A stretch of DNA of 64,000 nt from Ramlibacter albus (GTDB lineage Bacteria > Pseudomonadota > Gammaproteobacteria > Burkholderiales > Burkholderiaceae_C). The notes beneath the pieces were generated by a model. The model was not told the origin of the DNA, ran no database searches, and was given only the letters and a program-made list of their open reading frames with translations. Where the stretch lies: positions 186,001 to 250,000 of the forward strand of contig NZ_JACORU010000007.1 of NCBI RefSeq assembly GCF_014297445.1, given 5' to 3'. This document shows, piece by piece, positions 16,966 to 24,974 of this stretch (positions are counted from its first letter, which is position 1; every line of letters begins with the position of its first letter). A program made the position numbers and the translations under genes.

Positions 16966-19038
16966 TCAATCGCCGTTGGCCACGGCGTAGCGTGCCATCA
17001 GCGCGGCCTGGGCGCCAGGGCCCTTGGGCGCGACCGCACCCTTGACGCGCCGGTAGCGGCCGTCCGGCTGCAGATCCCAGGCGTCGCGCTCGTCGTGCAG
17101 GTACGCCACGAGGCACTCGTCGATGATGCGCTGCCGTAATTGCGGGTCCGTGACAGGCCATGCCAGTTCGACCCGCCGCAGCATGTTGCGGTTCATCCAG
17201 TCGGCGCTGGAGAGGTACAGGTGTTCCTGGCCATCGGCGCGGAAGTAGAAGACGCGCGAGTGCTCCAGGAAGCGGCCGATGATCGAGCGCACCCGGATGT
17301 TCTCGGTGAGGCCCGGCAGGCGCGCCGGCAGCATGCAGGCGCCGCGCACGATGAGGTCCACCTTCACCCCACGCGCGGCGGCGCGCACGAGCGCGTCCAT
17401 CATCGGCTCATCGGTCAGCGCGTTCATCTTCAGCACGATGCGCGCGTCCTTGCCGGCCGCGGCCGCCGCGCCCGTCTGCTCGATGAGGTCGATCAGCCGC
17501 TTCTGCAGGTGGAAGGGTGCGACGAGCACGTGGTGCATCTTCGGAAGCTTGCTCTGGCTGGCCAGGTGCACGAAGACGTGTTCGACATCCGCGGTGAGCT
17601 GCGGGTCCGCCGTGAGGTGGCTCACGTCGGTGTACAGGCGCGCCGTGCTCGGGTTGTAGTTGCCGGTGGACAGGTGCGCGTAGCGCACGAGCTGGCGGCC
17701 TTCGCGCCGTGTCACCAGCAGCATCTTGGCGTGGGTCTTCAGTCCCACGACGCCGTACACCACCTGCGCGCCGATGGCCTCCAGCGCCTCGGCCCAGTTG
17801 ATGTTCGCCTCCTCGTCGAAGCGCGCCTTCAGCTCGACGACGACCGTCACTTCCTTGCCCTGCCGCACGCCTTCGCGCAGCAGTCCCATCATCTCGGGTT
17901 CGTTGCCGGTGCGGTAGATGGTCTGCTTGATCGCCAGCACCTGCGGGTCGTTCACCGCTTCGCGCAGGAACGCCAGCACGCCGTCGAAACTCTCGAAGGG
18001 CTGGTGGATCAGCACGTCGCCCTGCTTCAACTGCTCGAACACGGGGCGGCCCGGTACCAGCTGCGCCGGGTAGACCGGCTTGTAAGGCGGGAACAGCAGG
18101 CGCGGCAGGTCCACCAGGTCGATCAGCTGTTGCAGGCGCACCAGGTTCACGGGCCCGTGCACTCGATAGAGCGCGGCCTCCGGCAGCTCGAACTGCTTGA
18201 GCAGGAAATTCGACAGATATTCCGAACACCCCGCCGACACTTCCAGCCGCACCGCCTGCCCGTAATGGCGCTGCTGCAGGCCCAGGCGCAGGGCGGTGCG
18301 CAGGTTGCGCACGTCTTCCTCGTCCACCGCCAGGTCGGAATGCCGCGTGACGCGGAATTGCGAGAACTGCCCCACCTCGCGGCCGGGGAACAGGATGTCG
18401 AGGTGCGCGCGGATCACGCTGGAGAGCGACACGAAAAGGATCTTCTTGCCGGACACCTTGGCGGGCATACGGATGAGGCGCGGCAGCACGCGCGGCACCT
18501 TGACGATCGCGACCTCGTTCTCGCGGCCGAACGCATCCTTGCCCGCCAGCCGCACGATGAAGTTGAGCGACTTGTTCGCCACCTGCGGGAAGGGGTGCGC
18601 GGGGTCCAGCCCGACAGGGATGAGCAGCGGCCGCACCTCGCGTTCGAAGTACTCGTGAACCCACGCGCGCTGCGCCGCGTTGCGGTCGCCATGCGACACG
18701 ATCTCGATACCTTCGCGTGCGAAAGCCGGGATCAGGGCGTCGTTGTACAGCGCGTACTGCCAGTCCACCAGCTTGTGCGCGTTGGCGGAGAGCTCCTCGA
18801 GCGAGCGCACGGAGTACGCGCCCTTGGCCTCGCCGGCTGCGGCCGCCGTGAGGTGCGGCGCCGCGCGCACCTCGAAGAACTCGTCGAGGTTGGACGAAAC
18901 GATGGTGAGGTAGCGCAGGCGCTCCAGCAAGGGCACGTCCTCGCGCCGCGCCCAGTCCAGCACCCGCTCGTTGAAAGCGAGGATGCTGTGGTCGCGGTCG
19001 AGGAAAGGCACCACCCGGGGCGCGCCGGCGTCACACAT
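16966..19038 (-). CDS. ppk1: Polyphosphate kinase 1, copy B
   Basis: Second PPK1, about 690 residues, with the same catalytic regions as copy A (KTHAKMLLVTRREG; FLEHSRVFYF) and many identical blocks along its length. I chose ATG 19038 (MCDAGAPRVVPFLDRDHS); a TTG at 19053 would add five residues but lies inside a Pho box. Unlike copy A it has its own Pho-box-like promoter, located in the 3' end of the upstream glycosyltransferase gene. sixA follows after 19 nt. The duplication suggests division of labour, for example constitutive versus starvation-induced polyphosphate. Confidence 0.94.
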   Translation of the reverse strand: MCDAGAPRVVPFLDRDHSILAFNERVLDWARREDVPLLERLRYLTIVSSNLDEFFEVRAAPHLTAAAAGEAKGAYSVRSLEELSANAHKLVDWQYALYNDALIPAFAREGIEIVSHGDRNAAQRAWVHEYFEREVRPLLIPVGLDPAHPFPQVANKSLNFIVRLAGKDAFGRENEVAIVKVPRVLPRLIRMPAKVSGKKILFVSLSSVIRAHLDILFPGREVGQFSQFRVTRHSDLAVDEEDVRNLRTALRLGLQQRHYGQAVRLEVSAGCSEYLSNFLLKQFELPEAALYRVHGPVNLVRLQQLIDLVDLPRLLFPPYKPVYPAQLVPGRPVFEQLKQGDVLIHQPFESFDGVLAFLREAVNDPQVLAIKQTIYRTGNEPEMMGLLREGVRQGKEVTVVVELKARFDEEANINWAEALEAIGAQVVYGVVGLKTHAKMLLVTRREGRQLVRYAHLSTGNYNPSTARLYTDVSHLTADPQLTADVEHVFVHLASQSKLPKMHHVLVAPFHLQKRLIDLIEQTGAAAAAGKDARIVLKMNALTDEPMMDALVRAAARGVKVDLIVRGACMLPARLPGLTENIRVRSIIGRFLEHSRVFYFRADGQEHLYLSSADWMNRNMLRRVELAWPVTDPQLRQRIIDECLVAYLHDERDAWDLQPDGRYRRVKGAVAPKGPGAQAALMARYAVANGD

Positions 19039-19052
19039 GTCGTGTCGGTTCA

Positions 19053-19102
19053 ATGACGGAAGGATGACAGTGTTCAGCTTCCGGATGACAGTTCCGTGAC
19101 AA
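19053..19102 (-). promoter_or_regulatory. Double Pho-box region of ppk1 copy B
   Basis: Minus strand, in order: TTGTCAC, 4 nt, CTGTCAT (19102-19085), then 14 nt, then CTGTCAT, 4 nt, CCGTCAT (19070-19053). Each pair has exact 11-bp spacing and close consensus. Ten nucleotides after the first pair is AACACT (19074-19069), a weak -10; the second pair lies too close to the ATG to drive it and may modulate. The distal box lies within the 3' coding part of the upstream gene. Confidence 0.8.
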
Positions 19103-20156
19103 AACCTTGCCCTTGGGGGGTGCCGCGGGCCGGCACCAGGAAATTCGTGAACAGCCGGGTCGCGTGGGCCCAGCTGAAGTCCAGCGCCCTTGCCCGGGCC
19201 TCGTGGCGCGGCGAAGTCAGCGCGGCATACGCCGCCTTCTGCAGGTCCTCATCCATGGCGCCCCCGAGGCTGCCGCGGCCGTCTTCGCGGGGACGGCCGA
19301 GCACTTCGAGGGGGCCGTCCACCGGAAAGGCCGCGACAGGCGTGCCGCAGGCCATCGCCTCGACCATCACGAGGCCGAAGGTATCCGCGTGGCTGGGAAA
19401 CACGAACACGTCGGCCGCAGCGAACAGCCGGGCCAGCTCGTCGCGCGGCAGCAGGCCCACCCAGCGCACGTGCGGGTACTTCTGCCTGAGCTGCGCCTCG
19501 ACCGGCCCGACACCGCACACGACCTTCGTGCCCGGGAACACCATGTCGAGGAAGGCGCCGATGTTCTTCTCGTACGAGACCCGGCCGACGAACAGCGACA
19601 GCGGTCGCGACAGCTCCCCCAGCGGCTCGTACACGGGCGGCACCGCGTGGTAATGGAAGAGCGTCGTGTCGCAGCCATGGGTCCAGGCGCGCAGGTTCCG
19701 GAAGCCCCGCTGCTCCAGCATGCGCAGCACGCTCTGCGTAGGCACCATCACGCCGGAGGACGGCGCGTGGAAGTGCCGCATGACCGCATAGCCCCAGCTC
19801 ACTGGCACCCGGATGGCCGCGTTGACGATCTCCGGGAACTTGGTGTGGAAGGCGGTGGTGAACGCCAGCTTGTTCCTCAGGCAGTAGCCGCGCCCGGCCC
19901 AGCCGAGCGGGCCCTCGGTGGCCAGATGGATCGCATCGGGCTGGAACTCGCCCAGCCGGCGCGCCAGCTCCTTCCTGGGCGAGATCGCGAGGTCGATGCC
20001 CGCGTAGCCCGGGCATGGCCGCGTGCGGAACAGGCTGGGCTGGATCACCTCCACCTGGTGGCCGGCGGCCTGCATCTCCTTGACCAGTTCCACCAGCGTG
20101 GTCACCACCCCATTGACCTGGGGCAACCAGGCGTCCGTCACCAAGGCAAGCTTCAT
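19074..20156 (-). CDS. GT4-type glycosyltransferase, probable Agt lipid glycosyltransferase
   Basis: 360 residues with the two-Rossmann GT-B fold: N-terminal donor/acceptor motif DAWLPQVNGVVTTL, middle LFVGRVSYEKNI and the C-terminal EX7E region GLVMVEAMACGTPVAAFPV. In Alphaproteobacteria and marine bacteria the plcP-agt pair makes glycolipids from diacylglycerol under phosphate starvation. Here the ATG overlaps the plcP-like stop by 4 nt (ATGA) and olsB lies further upstream, so I infer the same role. The sugar donor cannot be read from sequence. The distal Pho box of ppk1 copy B is embedded in its 3' end. Confidence 0.85.
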   Translation of the reverse strand: MKLALVTDAWLPQVNGVVTTLVELVKEMQAAGHQVEVIQPSLFRTRPCPGYAGIDLAISPRKELARRLGEFQPDAIHLATEGPLGWAGRGYCLRNKLAFTTAFHTKFPEIVNAAIRVPVSWGYAVMRHFHAPSSGVMVPTQSVLRMLEQRGFRNLRAWTHGCDTTLFHYHAVPPVYEPLGELSRPLSLFVGRVSYEKNIGAFLDMVFPGTKVVCGVGPVEAQLRQKYPHVRWVGLLPRDELARLFAAADVFVFPSHADTFGLVMVEAMACGTPVAAFPVDGPLEVLGRPREDGRGSLGGAMDEDLQKAAYAALTSPRHEARARALDFSWAHATRLFTNFLVPARGTPQGQGFVTELSSGS

Positions 20157-20986
20157 GCGCTCTCCACGAGTTGTTTCTCCGGCACCCAGTGCACCAGCTC
20201 CAGCCGGCCGTCCACGTGCTCGACCAGCGCCGTGCGGCTCTCGACCCAGTCGCCGTCGTTGCAGTACGTCACGCCGTTGATCACGCGCATTTCCGCGCGG
20301 TGGATGTGCCCGCACACCACGCCCCAGTGGCCGCGGCGGCGCGCCTCGTTGGCCACGGCCTCCTCGAAGTCGGTGACGTAATTCAGCGCCTTCTTCACCT
20401 TGTGCTTCAGGTACGCGGAGAGCGACCAGTAGGGCAGCCCGAACCGCCCGCGCAGGTGGTTGAGGTGGCGATTGAGCCTGAGCGTGAGCTCGTAGAGGTT
20501 GTCACCGAGGTACGCGAGCCACTTCGCGCACTGCACGACGGCGTCGAAGTAGTCGCCGTGGATCACCCACAGCCGGCGCCCGTCGGTGGTGACGTGCACG
20601 GCCTCCTCGACCACCTCGATGCCGCCGAAGTGGTGGCGCGCGAACTGGCGCGCGAATTCGTCGTGGTTGCCCGGAACGTAGATCACGCGGCACCCTTTGC
20701 GCGCGCGGCGCAGCAGCTTCTGCACGACATCGTTGTGCGCCTGAGGCCAGTACCAGCGCTTGCGCAGTTGCCAGCCGTCGACGATGTCGCCCACGAGGTA
20801 GAGGTAGTCGCTCGGATGGTGCTTGAGGAAGTCGAGCAGCGCCTGAGCCTGGCAGCCGGGCGTGCCGAGGTGCAGGTCGGAGATGAAGACGGCGCGGTAG
20901 CGCGGCTTCGCCTCGTCGTCGGCGCCGTGCGCGGGGACCTCCGGCCCCGGGAGGATGGGGCCCAGGGCGTCGAAGGTCGTGCGCAT
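20153..20986 (-). CDS. PlcP-like metallophosphoesterase (phospholipid-degrading, UDP-diacylglucosamine diphosphatase-like)
   Basis: 277 residues with all calcineurin-type metal motifs: FISDLHLGTPG (DxH), YLVGDIVDGWQL, VPGNHDEFARQF, WVIHGDYFD and VCGHIHRAEM. This length and motif set fits the family often called UDP-2,3-diacylglucosamine diphosphatase, which includes PlcP, the phospholipase C that converts phosphatidylcholine and phosphatidylglycerol to diacylglycerol in phosphate-starved Sinorhizobium. True LpxH is usually about 240 residues. ATG 20986 shares its A with the olsB stop (TGATG) and has AGGA about 5 nt upstream; ATG 20992 is the alternative. The downstream agt-like gene supports PlcP. 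Confidence 0.83.
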   Translation of the reverse strand: MRTTFDALGPILPGPEVPAHGADDEAKPRYRAVFISDLHLGTPGCQAQALLDFLKHHPSDYLYLVGDIVDGWQLRKRWYWPQAHNDVVQKLLRRARKGCRVIYVPGNHDEFARQFARHHFGGIEVVEEAVHVTTDGRRLWVIHGDYFDAVVQCAKWLAYLGDNLYELTLRLNRHLNHLRGRFGLPYWSLSAYLKHKVKKALNYVTDFEEAVANEARRRGHWGVVCGHIHRAEMRVINGVTYCNDGDWVESRTALVEHVDGRLELVHWVPEKQLVESA

Positions 20987-21810
20987 CAGCATCCTAGAAA
21001 ATGCCTGCGGTAGCGCGGCGGAAGATCGCCGATGCGCATCATCATCGGCAGGTCCGCGGTGTTGAAATCGGGGTCCCATGCGGGCGCGCCGAGCACCCTC
21101 GCGCCCAGCCGCAGGTAACCCTTGATCAGCGCCGGCGGCTCCACGGCCAGCGTGCCGTCGAGTTGGTCGACCGGCAGTGGCAGCCGCGGGGTCACCTGGT
21201 ATTCGATCGGCGCGAGGTGCGTCGCCTTCACGTGGTTCCACACGCTCGCGGCCACGTCGCCGCTGACCACGCCGTTGTGCAGCATCGGGATGCTCGCACA
21301 GCCGATCATCGTGTCCAGCTGGTTGCGTACCATGAACTCGGCGAGCGCCCCCCACAGCGCGAGGATCACGCCGCCGTGTCGGTGGTCGGCGTGCACGCAG
21401 CTGCGGCCCAGCTCCACCATGCGGTCGCGCAGCAGGCGCAGGCGCACGAGGTCGAATTCGTTGTCGCTGTAGAAACTCCCCGCGCGCAGGGCCTGCGCCG
21501 GCGTGAGCACGCGGTAGGTACCGACCACTTCGCGCGTGTCGGCGTCGCGCACCAGCAGGTGCTCGCAGTAGTCGTCGAACAAGTCCACGTCGTGGCCGGG
21601 GAGCGAGGTCTCAAGGCGCGCCCCCATCTCGCCCGCGAACACCGCGTACCTCAGGCGCTGCGCTTCGCGGACTTCATCGAGGTTGCGCGCCCAGGCCACG
21701 GAAATGCCGCCGCCGCCCGCCTGAGGGATGACATGACCAGGCCGGTGAAGCGACCCCCGGGGCAGCATCACCGGCGACAGCGGCAGCGTGGGGGTGGGCA
21801 GTTCGTTCAT
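20986..21810 (-). CDS. olsB: GNAT-type N-acyltransferase, probable ornithine lipid synthase OlsB
   Basis: 274 residues of the acetyltransferase-5/haemolysin-like GNAT family to which OlsB belongs (AQRLRYAVFAGEMGARLE early on; VELGRSCVHADHRHGGVILALW in the acyl-carrier-binding region, quoted in part). OlsB transfers a 3-hydroxyacyl chain to ornithine, the first step to phosphorus-free ornithine lipids. OlsA, the second acyltransferase, is not nearby and would have to be supplied by another gene. The ATG overlaps the upstream hydrolase stop by 4 nt (ATGA). A four-unit Pho-box array ends 52 nt upstream of the ATG, inside the hydrolase gene. Confidence 0.82.
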   Translation of the reverse strand: MNELPTPTLPLSPVMLPRGSLHRPGHVIPQAGGGGISVAWARNLDEVREAQRLRYAVFAGEMGARLETSLPGHDVDLFDDYCEHLLVRDADTREVVGTYRVLTPAQALRAGSFYSDNEFDLVRLRLLRDRMVELGRSCVHADHRHGGVILALWGALAEFMVRNQLDTMIGCASIPMLHNGVVSGDVAASVWNHVKATHLAPIEYQVTPRLPLPVDQLDGTLAVEPPALIKGYLRLGARVLGAPAWDPDFNTADLPMMMRIGDLPPRYRRHFLGC

Positions 21811-22640
21811 CGCGGTGCTCCTGTTGCTCCTGTTGCTTCCGCGGTACTGTGCGCATGCCCAGTGACGCGATCGTGAAAGTTGCATGGCGGTTGCGTGACA
21901 CCCTCGCCGAACACCAGCAGGTGGTGCAGCAGCCAATCGGGGTCGTCGATCGCAAGGTCGTGGCCCGCGTGCGAGTGGATGTGCAGCGGCGCTTCCCACA
22001 CGCGCGCCAGCGCGCGCGAACACGCGCTCGACACGAGCCTGTCACGTTCGCTGGCGAGGATCAGCACCTTGCGGCGCGGGATACCGGGCGGCAGCCGGAA
22101 GCGCGCGGCCGCCCACAGCTGCCGCAGGAAGTTCATCCGCGTGACGGGGCGCAGGCGTGAACACTCGATCCACGTGCGCAGCACGCGCGGGTCCAGCTCG
22201 CAGTTGCTGGTGAGGGACAGCACGCGCTCTTCCAGCTCCGCCGCGCTCAGGCCGGGCGCGGCCAGCGACGTGAGAACGCTCCAGGTGGACGGCCGCAGCC
22301 TTTGCCAGAACGGCGACACGCCGCGGAAGCTGCTGTTGACCAGCACGCAGCCGGCCACTTCGTCCGGATACGCCGCCAGCCATTGCGCCGCGACCATGCC
22401 GCCGAGCGAGATCGCCACCAGCATGTACGGCGGCCGCGCCATGCTCGCCTGTGCACGCGCAGCCTCCACCATCTCCGCGATGCTCGTGGGGCTGCGGTAT
22501 CGGTGCATGCGGCCATTGCCGGGCAGGTCGATCTCCAGCACGGCGTCGCCCATCGGGAGGCGTTCACGCAGGCGCTCGCCGAAACCGCACCAGTGGCCGG
22601 ACTCTCGGGCAAGGCCCCGCAGGAGCACCCAGGTCGTCAC
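21807..22640 (-). CDS. Alpha/beta-fold hydrolase
   Basis: 277 residues. Start of the fold TTWVLLRGLARESGHW (HG-type oxyanion region), nucleophile elbow AISLGGMVAAQ, acid LILASERDRLV and base His in SHAGHDLAIDDP complete a catalytic triad. The last about 25 residues (after NFHDRVTGHAH) are low in structure and carry the olsB Pho boxes in their DNA, so the extension may be shaped by that promoter. It lies 10 nt after the M14-like peptidase gene and overlaps olsB by 4 nt. Substrate unknown; a lipid ester is plausible from context only. Confidence 0.82.
   Translation of the reverse strand: MTTWVLLRGLARESGHWCGFGERLRERLPMGDAVLEIDLPGNGRMHRYRSPTSIAEMVEAARAQASMARPPYMLVAISLGGMVAAQWLAAYPDEVAGCVLVNSSFRGVSPFWQRLRPSTWSVLTSLAAPGLSAAELEERVLSLTSNCELDPRVLRTWIECSRLRPVTRMNFLRQLWAAARFRLPPGIPRRKVLILASERDRLVSSACSRALARVWEAPLHIHSHAGHDLAIDDPDWLLHHLLVFGEGVTQPPCNFHDRVTGHAHSTAEATGATGAPR
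21846..21901 (-). promoter_or_regulatory. Pho-box array upstream of olsB
   Basis: Four 7-mers at exact 11-bp steps on the minus strand: GTGTCAC (21901-21895), CCGCCAT (21890-21884, weak), CTTTCAC (21879-21873) and GCGTCAC (21868-21862). Ten nucleotides later is CACAGT (21851-21846), a weak -10. The element lies wholly inside the 3' coding end of the upstream hydrolase, so olsB-plcP-agt can be induced apart from the genes before it. Confidence 0.75.
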
Positions 22641-22650
22641 GCGGCCCGCC

Positions 22651-23661
22651 TCATCGCGCGAACGCGTACCAGAGCGCCTGCGCGCGTTGCCGGTGCTGCT
22701 CGCACGCGTCGCCGCGCGGCAGCCACAGCCCGTGCCCCGCGGCGGCGCGCATCACGAAGTCCAGCAGCGGCAGGTGGCGGCGCAGCACGCGCTGCTCGCG
22801 GTGCGCGATGCCGGGGTTGAAGATGCCGCCGCGCGAGAAGAGCTGGCGCGGGTTCTTCCTGACCCACAGCCACGAGCCCATCTCCAGCGTGAGCGGCAGG
22901 AACACCATGCCGGCGGGCGCGCGCAGGTACAGGTGGTCCCACAGGTCGCCATGCGTCAGGTACTGGCGGCTCTGCGGCTCGAACACGTAGGGGTGGTGCG
23001 CCAGCGTCCGCTCGAAGATCTCGTGCAGCGCGTGCATCTGCGCGATGTGGCCGATGGGCGTGCGGCGGTGCGCGAAGGGGAACCACAGGCGGTCGCGCAT
23101 GCCGAAGCCCGAGTGGCAGTCCAGCGCGATCGCGAATTCGCGGCCGTGCAGTTCGCGCTCCACGATGGCGCACAGCGCGGCGCTCTCCGGCTCCATGGCG
23201 GCACCGATGCGCCCGCGGAACCAAGGCAAGCCCGGGCTGATGCGCTGTCCGCCCACAAGAGGCGGCACGGGGTCCTGCGCATCGACCGGTGCATTGCGCA
23301 TCAAGTCGACGCCCGCCGGATTGGCGCGCGTGCCGCGCAGCATCCCACCGGGGTTCACGAGCGGCATGAAGACCAGGCGCAAGTGTTCCAGCTGCTGGCG
23401 CAGCGCGGCGTCCCAGCGCAGGCGCCCCACGATGCTGTGCAGCCAGGCGATGACCACGCGCGCGCCGATGCGCTCCAGCCCGTGCACGCCGCCGAAATAG
23501 CCGACCGCCGGCACGCGGCTGTCCGGGTTGCCGAGCGCGACTGCATACACCGGCAATTCGCCGTGCTCCGATGGCACGCGGCAGCGCACCTCCACCTGGA
23601 GGTGCGTGCCGCCCGCCTCGATGGCGCGTTCCAGCTCGTCGAGTTCGGGCAAGGCGGTCAT
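22651..23661 (-). CDS. M14-family zinc carboxypeptidase / succinylglutamate desuccinylase-like protein
   Basis: 336 residues. Zinc ligands HxxE are in GGVHGLERIGAR (about residue 60) and the third-ligand region in ALDCHSGFGMRDRLW; the length is close to M14-like predicted deacylases. ATG 23661 was chosen as the first Met giving the MTALPELDELERA start; the longer frame runs into intergenic DNA. First gene of the group ending in agt. A weak Pho-box-like site with a TACGCT -10 lies just upstream and would make the mRNA nearly leaderless. Substrate unknown. Confidence 0.82.
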   Translation of the reverse strand: MTALPELDELERAIEAGGTHLQVEVRCRVPSEHGELPVYAVALGNPDSRVPAVGYFGGVHGLERIGARVVIAWLHSIVGRLRWDAALRQQLEHLRLVFMPLVNPGGMLRGTRANPAGVDLMRNAPVDAQDPVPPLVGGQRISPGLPWFRGRIGAAMEPESAALCAIVERELHGREFAIALDCHSGFGMRDRLWFPFAHRRTPIGHIAQMHALHEIFERTLAHHPYVFEPQSRQYLTHGDLWDHLYLRAPAGMVFLPLTLEMGSWLWVRKNPRQLFSRGGIFNPGIAHREQRVLRRHLPLLDFVMRAAAGHGLWLPRGDACEQHRQRAQALWYAFAR

Positions 23662-23671
23662 TCGTGGCGGC

Positions 23672-23705
23672 AGCGTAAGGGCGCTGTGTGTCACACGCAT
23701 GAAAC
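23672..23705 (-). promoter_or_regulatory. Candidate weak Pho-box promoter of the M14 gene
   Basis: Minus strand: GTTTCAT, 4 nt, GTGACAC (23705-23688), each matching 5 of 7 consensus bases at the right spacing, then 10 nt, then TACGCT (23677-23672), the same hexamer seen at the fasciclin and phoX promoters. On the plus strand the same box (GTGTCAC, 4 nt, ATGAAAC) is followed 10 nt later by TAACCT before the small ORF at 23729, so the site could act in either direction. Confidence 0.45.
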
Positions 23706-23728
23706 GCGCCCGTCCTAACCTGCCGCGC

Positions 23729-23848
23729 ATGAAGCGACTGCTCCACAACCTCGCGCACGGTGCGGCCGTCGGCCTGGCGCTGGTGCTCGGCCTGGGCGAA
23801 TTCGCCTCGCTGCAGCGCTGGCGCTTCAAGAGCTGGCTGGCGCGCTGA
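23729..23848 (+). CDS. Predicted 39-residue single-pass membrane protein
   Basis: Short ORF MKRLLHNLAHGAAVGLALVL continuing to a basic tail RWRFKSWLAR. It has a positive N-terminus, one hydrophobic helix (about 11-28) and a basic C-terminus. Almost every third codon position is G or C, as in the neighbouring real genes, which argues for coding. No ribosome binding site is seen; TAACCT 7 nt before the ATG would give a leaderless mRNA. Function unknown. It lies between the divergent M14 gene and the convergent patatin gene. Confidence 0.55.
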   Translation: MKRLLHNLAHGAAVGLALVLGLGEFASLQRWRFKSWLAR

Positions 23849-23857
23849 GCGCGCCGC

Positions 23858-24925
23858 TCACCCGAGCACGCGTGTCGCGGCGCGAAGGAGCGCGTGGATG
23901 CGCGCTCCCACGCGCCACGGCCGCGTCGACTCGCGGAACGTGAGCCACGTGTCGTCGGCGTACTCGCGAAAGGGCAGCGTGCCGCGATGCCCGACGGCAT
24001 TCGCGTGGATGCGAAGCCACTGCGCGGCCGTCTCGCGGCCGAGCGTGAAGAGCTCGCGCACCAACACGGGGTCCGCCGTCGCACGCGTCGACTGCGAAAA
24101 CCGCTGCAGGGCGTCACCGCCGTCGATGCGATGCAAGCGCAGCAGGCGCTCGCGCGGCAGGATGCCGAGGCCCACCAGCTGGTTGAAGTGCTCGACCGCG
24201 CGCACCTGCGACAGCAGCCCCGCGTTGAACGTGAGCTCGGCAGCGCGCTCGCGGATTTCGCTGGACGTCACGGGCGCGGCCGCCTGCAGCACCGGGTTGA
24301 TCTGGATGAGCAGCACGTCGCCGCCGGCCGGCTGGTGCAGGAACGGCGCCAGCGGCGGGTTCACCGAGTAGCCGCCGTCCCAGTACAACTCGCCGCCGAT
24401 GGTGACCGGCGCAAAGAGCTCCGGCAGGCAGGCCGAAGCGAGCACCGCGTCGAGCGTGAGCCGTGCCCCGCTGAAGACCGCCGCCCTGCCCGTGCGCACG
24501 TGCGTCGCGCCGACGTGGACCTTGGGTGCGTCCGCGTCGTGAAGCGCGCCGAAGTCGACCGTGCGCTCCAGCAGGCCGCGCAGCGGGTTGAACGCCAGTT
24601 GGCTACGCGCGCCAGCCGCAAGCGGGAGTGCGGCGCCGAACATGACACGCAGCATCTCCCGCTGCATGCTGCCGTAGGTGCCGAGCGATGCAACCTCGTT
24701 CCACACCGCCCTCAGCGCTTCGCGCGCGCCCTCGCGCGGTGAACGGCCGGCTCGCACCGCAACCGCCCAGCCCGAAGCCAGCGCGACCGCATTCACCGCC
24801 CCTGCACTGGTCCCGCTGATCGCCGGGAATTCGAAGCTGCCGTCCTCCAGCAGCGCATCGAGCACGCCCCAGGTGAAGGCGCCGTGCGAACCGCCTCCCT
24901 GCAATGCGAGGTTCACAGCTTTCAT
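23858..24925 (-). CDS. Patatin-like phospholipase
   Basis: 355 residues. The glycine-rich oxyanion loop LALQGGGSHGAFTWGVLD opens the protein, the nucleophile elbow is ISGTSAGAVNA (GxSxG) and the catalytic Asp is in YWDGGYSVNPPL (DGG), the Ser-Asp dyad of patatins. Such enzymes release fatty acids from phospholipids and related lipids. No signal peptide is visible, so it is probably cytoplasmic or membrane-peripheral. Its position between lipid-remodelling and polyphosphate genes suggests a part in phospholipid turnover, but it has no Pho box of its own that I can see. Confidence 0.88.
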   Translation of the reverse strand: MKAVNLALQGGGSHGAFTWGVLDALLEDGSFEFPAISGTSAGAVNAVALASGWAVAVRAGRSPREGAREALRAVWNEVASLGTYGSMQREMLRVMFGAALPLAAGARSQLAFNPLRGLLERTVDFGALHDADAPKVHVGATHVRTGRAAVFSGARLTLDAVLASACLPELFAPVTIGGELYWDGGYSVNPPLAPFLHQPAGGDVLLIQINPVLQAAAPVTSSEIRERAAELTFNAGLLSQVRAVEHFNQLVGLGILPRERLLRLHRIDGGDALQRFSQSTRATADPVLVRELFTLGRETAAQWLRIHANAVGHRGTLPFREYADDTWLTFRESTRPWRVGARIHALLRAATRVLG

Positions 24926-24974
24926 GCACGAAACGCGAGCAAGTTCCGTGCGCGCCCCGGCCCGCCGCGAATCG

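Noticed and set aside
19039..19053. TTG start at 19053 for ppk1 copy B
   Set aside because: The codon lies inside the proximal Pho box and has no ribosome binding site; ATG 19038 still keeps all conserved N-terminal residues.
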